Assembly: GCA_005877655.1 (NCBI GenBank)
Contig: VBOC01000173.1
Span: 1 to 9,587, forward strand
From: Ignavibacteria bacterium
GTDB taxonomy: Bacteria > Bacteroidota > Ignavibacteria > UBA10030 > SZUA-254
Direction of reading: 5' to 3'
Length of the DNA: 9,587 nt
Below the pieces are notes generated by a model. That model saw only the letters and a list, made by a program, of their open reading frames with translations, was not told the DNA's origin and made no database searches. Both the position numbers and the translations under genes were made by a program. The number at the start of each line of letters is the position of its first letter. Position 1 is the stretch's first letter. Of the stretch, positions 5,925-9,587 are shown in pieces.

Positions 5925-7559
5925 TTGACAGACAGTGATTCGATGCTCAGCACGATTCGGTATAATGTGCTTTTCGAGTCTGTGGACGAATCGTTGCTTC
6001 AGAGTATCCTCGGTGCTCTTCAAGAAGTTCACTATGAGGCCGGGCACGTAATCTTCAAGGAGGGGAGCGAGGGGGACTGCCTGTTCCTCCTTCTCAGCGG
6101 CACCGTAAAAATCTCGAAATGCACCTCTTCGGGGGGCGAGTTGGTGGTCGGAATACTCCGGGACGGGGATTTTTTCGGCGAACTCGATCTCATCGATGAA
6201 AGATTGCGTTCGGCGTCTGCTGTGGCTGATTCGGCGTGCGCGCTGATACGGCTTCCGAAGACGGAGTTTCGGACGCTGCGCCATTCCAGCCCCGAATTTT
6301 CCTCGAACCTATTGCGAATGCTGAGCCTGAAGCTGCGCGCGGGAAACCTGACCTATCTTGCGCGGGAAGAGTCCAACCTGGAGGCGCTCCAGAGCCAACT
6401 CCAAAAAGTGCACAAGCTCGTCGAAGCAACAAAGATCGTCAACTCTACGCTCGATACCGACCGGCTACTCGAGCTGATCTTGCAAACGGCGACGACGATG
6501 GTTCAGGCGGACCGCGGCACACTGTACCTGGTCGACGAATCGAAGAACGAACTATGGTCGAAGGTGGTGCAGGGTTCCTCCACAATTGAAATCAGACTCC
6601 CGCTGGGAAAGGGGATCGCGGGATATGTGGCGGTGAGCGGCGAGACGCTCAACATTCCCGACGCGTATGCCGACCGGCGATTTAATCCGGAGGTTGATCG
6701 CAGGAGCGGATACCGGACGAAAACGATTCTTTGCATGCCGATGAAGAATAAGGACGGAAAGGTCATCGGCGTTTTCCAGCTCTTGAACAAACCCGGAGGT
6801 TCGTTCACGGAGGAGGATCAGGAATTCATCGACGCTCTGTCGGTCCACGCGGCCATCGCGGTGGAAAATGCGCTCCTGGCGAAGATGATGGTTCAGAATG
6901 AGCGACTTTCCACAGTCGGCAAAATGGCAAGCACGATCATTCACGACATCAAGGCCCCGATGGGCGTCCTCCGGATGTCAGCCGAAGTCATGAAGCGGAA
7001 GTCGACCGACAAGGAAACCGGGAAGCTGGCCGATGAAATGATTCGCCAGATCGACCGATTTGTGAATATGACGCGCGAAATCCTGGATTTCTCGAGGGGA
7101 GTGAGTTCGATGAACATCCAGGAGACGGAGGTTGATGAACTGATCGGCTCGATCCTCTCCTTCATTGAGAAGGACATGGGAAAGCGGAAGGTCAAACTCG
7201 TGAAGGAAATGAACTTTAAGGGGCAGATTCGGGTGGATGAGGATAAGCTCTCGAGAGTATTCTATAATATAGCCAGCAATGCCGCCGATGCCATGCCGGA
7301 TGGGGGGCACTTGACTGTCCGGACGAATCGCGACAACGATTTCCTCCTCATCGAGTTCATCGATGACGGCATCGGAATGCCGCCGGAAGTGCGCGAGAAA
7401 ATCTTCGAGCCCTTCATGACGTATGGAAAAAGTTATGGGACCGGCCTCGGCATGTCGATCGTCAAGAAAATCGTCGATGATCACAAGGGCAAAATCGAGA
7501 TCGAGAGTGCACTCCGGAAAGGCACAACGGTGAGAGTCTATCTGCCGCTGGGGGCATAA
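5925..7559 (+). CDS. Sensor histidine kinase with CNBD and GAF input domains
   Basis: A 544-residue soluble kinase with no membrane segments. A CRP-like cyclic nucleotide-binding domain (about 12-125) contains FFGELDLIDERLRSASAVA (83-101), whose Gly-Glu and Arg-Ser match the phosphate-binding cassette and suggest a real cyclic nucleotide ligand. A short predicted coiled coil (about 145-175) leads to a GAF domain (about 177-318). HisKA follows (about 325-392) with the phospho-acceptor His340 in STIIHDIKAP, then HATPase (about 430-543) with N box NIASNAADAM, G1 DDGIGMP, F-type EKIFEPF and G2 GTGLGMS. All catalytic motifs are intact. No response regulator is encoded here, so its partner is elsewhere. 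Its stop overlaps the macro-domain gene's start by one base, indicating one transcript and translational coupling. It would convert cytoplasmic small-molecule levels into phosphotransfer; the ligands are not known. Confidence 0.92.
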   Translation: MTDSDSMLSTIRYNVLFESVDESLLQSILGALQEVHYEAGHVIFKEGSEGDCLFLLLSGTVKISKCTSSGGELVVGILRDGDFFGELDLIDERLRSASAVADSACALIRLPKTEFRTLRHSSPEFSSNLLRMLSLKLRAGNLTYLAREESNLEALQSQLQKVHKLVEATKIVNSTLDTDRLLELILQTATTMVQADRGTLYLVDESKNELWSKVVQGSSTIEIRLPLGKGIAGYVAVSGETLNIPDAYADRRFNPEVDRRSGYRTKTILCMPMKNKDGKVIGVFQLLNKPGGSFTEEDQEFIDALSVHAAIAVENALLAKMMVQNERLSTVGKMASTIIHDIKAPMGVLRMSAEVMKRKSTDKETGKLADEMIRQIDRFVNMTREILDFSRGVSSMNIQETEVDELIGSILSFIEKDMGKRKVKLVKEMNFKGQIRVDEDKLSRVFYNIASNAADAMPDGGHLTVRTNRDNDFLLIEFIDDGIGMPPEVREKIFEPFMTYGKSYGTGLGMSIVKKIVDDHKGKIEIESALRKGTTVRVYLPLGA

Positions 7560-8110
7560 TGAACATCATGCGCTGCGCCATCGATCACGGAGCCCTCGAG
7601 GTCGTGCAGGGAGACATCACCGAACAGAAGACTGAAGCGATAGTTAACGCCGCAAATAATCACTTCTGGATGGGCGGCGGTGTTGCGGGGGCTATTAAAC
7701 GAAGCGGGGGAGCGAGTATCGAATCGGAGGCGGTGAGTCAGGGCCCGGTCGATGTCGGGCAGGCTGTCCTGACCTCAGGCGGATCCCTTGCGGCGAAATA
7801 CGTCATTCATGCCGCGGTTATGGGGCAGGATCTCCATACTGATGCAGACAAGATCAAGGCGGCGACAAGGAATTCGCTGGCGCTTGCAGAGAAAAAGTCG
7901 ATATCCTCCTTGAGCTTTCCGGCTCTCGGAACAGGAGTCGGCGGGTTCTCCCCGAATCACTGCGCGAGCATCATGATCGCCGAAGCGATAGATTTCCTCC
8001 AGAGATCGAAGCATCTGCGCGAAGTCCGGTTTGTGCTTTTCGACCCGCCGACCTTCGCGGCGTTTGAGGAGGAACTCAAGCTCCGGTTCTCATCCAAACG
8101 CAGGGGTTGA
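7559..8110 (+). CDS. Macro-domain (ADP-ribose-binding) protein
   Basis: A 183-residue single macro domain of the Af1521/YmdB-like type. Macro domains bind ADP-ribose and derivatives such as O-acetyl-ADP-ribose, ADP-ribose-1''-phosphate or mono-ADP-ribosyl groups, and some hydrolyse them. Visible landmarks are VVQGDIT (15-21), the ribose-proximal AIVNAANN (27-34), the phosphate loop GGGVAGAI (39-46), YVIHAAV (81-87) and PALGTGVGGF (121-130). Key residues appear intact, so ligand binding is expected; hydrolase activity is not provable from sequence. The start ATG overlaps the kinase stop by one base; a second ATG (7568) is possible. The 3' end converges on and overlaps by 21 bases the antitoxin frame on the other strand. 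A functional partnership with the kinase is inferred from the overlap; ADP-ribose may be a substrate, signal or damage product. Confidence 0.92.
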   Translation: MNIMRCAIDHGALEVVQGDITEQKTEAIVNAANNHFWMGGGVAGAIKRSGGASIESEAVSQGPVDVGQAVLTSGGSLAAKYVIHAAVMGQDLHTDADKIKAATRNSLALAEKKSISSLSFPALGTGVGGFSPNHCASIMIAEAIDFLQRSKHLREVRFVLFDPPTFAAFEEELKLRFSSKRRG

Positions 8111-8410
8111 AGCGACCCCCGCCGGCCTTCTTAGCTCCCAGCGTTGATCCAACAGTTGGGCATCATTCGTTCGCGCTCGGGAACCACACCCAACTACACC
8201 AGCGAATTCGGACGTTGTCTTCAATACGCGTGAAAGCAGTATAGCCGTTTCTGCTGTCATATCGCGCCTGCCGTTGATGAGCGTGTTCACCCGTTGAACC
8301 GGCACATGCATCCTGTTGGCGAGCTCGACCTGGCTCATCCCGAGAGGTTTCAAGAATTCTTCAACGAGTATCTCACCAGGGTGAACCGGTTTACGATGTT
8401 TGGGAATCAT
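8090..8410 (-). CDS. higA: HigA-like antitoxin with an aberrant C-terminus
   Basis: A 106-residue XRE/HigA antitoxin. Residues 1-70 match the family well: HPGEILVEEFLKPLGMSQ, then the helix-turn-helix ELANRMHVPVQRVNTLINGRR, then MTAETAILLSRVLKTTSEF. Family members continue with a Trp-rich segment of the type EFWxNLQxxYDLxxA, but here the sequence after Glu-Phe is AGVVGCGSRARTN, with no resemblance, and runs on to a stop inside the macro-domain gene. In another frame the base after GAATTC-GC gives Trp, so a small indel or recombination at about 8205 may have altered the tail. AAAGGA sits about eight bases before the ATG. It lies 13 bases downstream of the toxin gene, the higBA order (toxin first). 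DNA binding is probably intact; toxin neutralisation by this altered tail is uncertain. Confidence 0.75.
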   Translation of the reverse strand: MIPKHRKPVHPGEILVEEFLKPLGMSQVELANRMHVPVQRVNTLINGRRDMTAETAILLSRVLKTTSEFAGVVGCGSRARTNDAQLLDQRWELRRPAGVASTPAFG

Positions 8411-8423
8411 GACTATATTCCTT

Positions 8424-8714
8424 TCAATGATAATCTGTGATCATGACATCTTTTGCATTTCCATCGATCCATCTGAACACGACACGATATTGATCGTTGA
8501 TCCGGATCGCATGGCGGCCAGCCCAGTTGCGTTTCAAGCTTTCAAGCCGATTCGCAGGAGGAATTTGAAGATCCCGTAGCTCACGGGCCGCGTTGATCAT
8601 ATCGAGCTTTCGCGCAGCGATTTTCCATATCGAGGCCGGAATTCGACGAGCCGCTTTTGAATTGATGCCATTATAGATGTCTTCTGTCGACTTGTTGGCA
8701 AAGTTTACGATCAC
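8424..8714 (-). CDS. higB: HigB/RelE-superfamily toxin (killer protein)
   Basis: A 96-residue toxin of the HigB family, ribosome-dependent mRNA interferases that cut translated mRNA in the A site. Signature regions are STEDIYNG (9-16), the helix IWKIAARKLDMINAA, LQIPPANRLESLKRN (49-63), the strand HAIRINDQYRVVFRW (68-82) and the terminal ITDYH, whose His96 is usual in the family. The start is the GTG at 8714 because it aligns with the family's short 'MI.SF.DK' N-terminus; a TTG at 8720 adds two residues. There is no strong ribosome binding site. The order toxin then antitoxin, with a 13-base gap, is typical of higBA. The gene is intact, so the window encodes a potentially active toxin next to a dubious antitoxin. 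Confidence 0.9.
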   Translation of the reverse strand: MIVNFANKSTEDIYNGINSKAARRIPASIWKIAARKLDMINAARELRDLQIPPANRLESLKRNWAGRHAIRINDQYRVVFRWIDGNAKDVMITDYH

Positions 8715-8736
8715 AGTCAAATTTAATGCTTTAACA

Positions 8737-8746
8737 GCACATGTGC
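8737..8746. promoter_or_regulatory. Palindrome in the higB upstream region (possible HigA operator)
   Basis: GCACATGTGC is a perfect 10-base palindrome 23 bases upstream of the higB start. It overlaps a weak promoter-like sequence on the minus strand, TTGCAC (8748-8743) - 17 bases - TAAATT (8725-8720). HigA proteins autorepress by binding palindromes over their promoter, so this is a candidate operator. The promoter as read would start transcription at or just inside the toxin start (a leaderless message), which weakens it. Ten-base palindromes also arise by chance. Confidence 0.25.
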
Positions 8747-8809
8747 AAGAACGCGCAAATCAGATTGCTTGGAAATCCTACCTAAATATGGTAAGTTTCT
8801 CCGACCGCC

Positions 8810-9587
8810 ATGCGCTCGCTCACCAAGATCCTTCTGATTCGATTCAGCTCGATGGGAGATGTCATTCTCGCCTCCCCCTTGATTCGCGCTCTCCGCTCGG
8901 CGTACCCCGAAGCGCAGATCGATTTCCTCGTCAAGAAAGAGTACGCAGAACTGCTCCGGTTCAATCCTCATCTCTCCTCGGTTCTCGAGCTGCGCTCGAG
9001 CGACAGTGAAGAACTCAAAACATTGATAGGCCGGATTCGCTTAAAGCGCTACGATGCGATTATTGATCTTCACAATAGTCTGCGCAGCTGCTATCTGCGA
9101 TATTTTTCGGGCGCCCGGTATGTGAGAGTCATCGATAAACGATTGTTTAGGCGATTTCTGCTGGTCAAGTTCAAGTGGAATTTATACGGCGATCCGACTC
9201 CCGTCGCGGAACGGTATCTGGAGACCGTCCGAAAATTCGGGGTTCAGGATGACGGAGGAGGCCTGGAGATTTTCATCCCCGAAGATACCGCACAGTCGGT
9301 CCGCGCACTTTTGGGCAGGTACAAGCTTGAACGCCACAGCACGATTCTCGCAATGGCTCCCACCGCCAGACATTTTACGAAGCGGTGGTTGCCGGAACGG
9401 TTTATCGAGTCCGGCGCGCAAATCGCGAAAGAAACCGGCGCCAAAATTCTCGTCCTGGGGAGCAAGGAGGAGGCGGGTCTTTGCAGCGACATCGCTCAGA
9501 TGATCAATGCCCGGACCGGTTCGAATTCAGCCGAGAGCCTGGCAGGAAGGGTAACGCTGCTCGAAACTGCTGCGGTTCTCGACCACT
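8810..9587 (+). CDS. Glycosyltransferase family 9 (heptosyltransferase-like), 3' end missing
   Basis: The plus-strand frame is open from the ATG at 8810 to the right edge, giving 259 residues of an incomplete protein. The N-terminus, ILLIRFSSMGDVILASPL (residues 7-24), then ALRSAYPEAQIDFLVKKEY, is the GT9 hallmark of enzymes such as heptosyltransferases I and II, which add heptose from ADP-heptose to the LPS core. The second domain begins around ILAMAPTARHFTKRWLPERF (179-198), the Lys-Arg-Trp-x-P-Glu-Arg-Phe block near the nucleotide-sugar site, then AKILVLGSKEE (211-221). An in-frame stop at 8792-8794 leaves 8810 as the first usable start, with no visible Shine-Dalgarno sequence. It is divergent from higB, with about 95 bases between. 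A role in outer-membrane glycolipid synthesis fits a Gram-negative-type envelope. Acceptor and sugar cannot be determined. Confidence 0.9.
   Translation, partial: MRSLTKILLIRFSSMGDVILASPLIRALRSAYPEAQIDFLVKKEYAELLRFNPHLSSVLELRSSDSEELKTLIGRIRLKRYDAIIDLHNSLRSCYLRYFSGARYVRVIDKRLFRRFLLVKFKWNLYGDPTPVAERYLETVRKFGVQDDGGGLEIFIPEDTAQSVRALLGRYKLERHSTILAMAPTARHFTKRWLPERFIESGAQIAKETGAKILVLGSKEEAGLCSDIAQMINARTGSNSAESLAGRVTLLETAAVLDH

Noticed and set aside
8103..8119. GGGGT...ACCCC hairpin over the macro stop codon
   Set aside because: A five-pair stem with no T tract; too weak for a terminator.
8154..8196. GTTGGG ... CCCAAC inverted repeat resembling an integron attC site
   Set aside because: The orientation is opposite to attC core sites (which run RYYYAAC to GTTRRRY), internal arms are absent, and no integrase or cassette array is present.
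8771..8800. Promoter-like TTGCTT-N16-TATGGT before the GT9 gene
   Set aside because: Both hexamers are poor and the predicted transcription start falls almost at the start codon; not convincing enough to list.

Overview
The window is 9.6 kb of fairly GC-rich bacterial DNA with tightly packed genes. The lipoprotein TlpA-like oxidoreductase, Tat-exported hydrolase, secreted repeat protein and ADP-heptose-type glycosyltransferase suggest a Gram-negative-type, double-membrane organism. The ECF sigma factor and anti-sigma factor look most like those I associate with the Bacteroidota/Ignavibacteriota (FCB) side of the tree. That placement is impressionistic, because there is no rRNA or tRNA here. 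I see no insertion sequence, CRISPR array or phage gene.

Left half, all on the minus strand. An operon runs from 2456 to 406: ECF sigma factor, membrane-anchored zinc-finger anti-sigma factor with a cysteine-bearing periplasmic domain, then a TlpA/ResA-like lipoprotein thiol-disulfide oxidoreductase. Beyond it the N-terminus of an MFS transporter runs off the left edge. Upstream lies a Tat-exported glycosylasparaginase-family Ntn hydrolase (2636-3697), with its own sigma70-like promoter and intrinsic terminator. Next is a secreted protein of about 610 residues (3847-5679) built from four copies of one module that I cannot assign to a named family.

Right half. A divergent gene encodes a CNBD-GAF-histidine kinase (5925-7559), overlapping by one base a macro-domain (ADP-ribose-binding) gene (7559-8110). 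Converging on these is a higB-higA type toxin-antitoxin pair (8714-8090) whose antitoxin has an aberrant C-terminus. At the right edge, divergent from the toxin gene, is a family 9 glycosyltransferase (8810 to the window end, truncated).

The most interesting reading is a small envelope-stress regulon. The sigma operon and the four-module secreted protein each have a promoter-like element just upstream with the same ECF-type -35 (TGAAAC) and the same spacing: TGAAAC-N16-TGTCTA and TGAAAC-N16-CGTAAT. So the sigma factor may activate both its own operon and the unknown secreted protein, with the anti-sigma/TlpA pair sensing envelope redox or folding state. A second candidate system is the kinase/macro-domain pair, which could link cyclic-nucleotide or GAF-ligand sensing to ADP-ribose chemistry.
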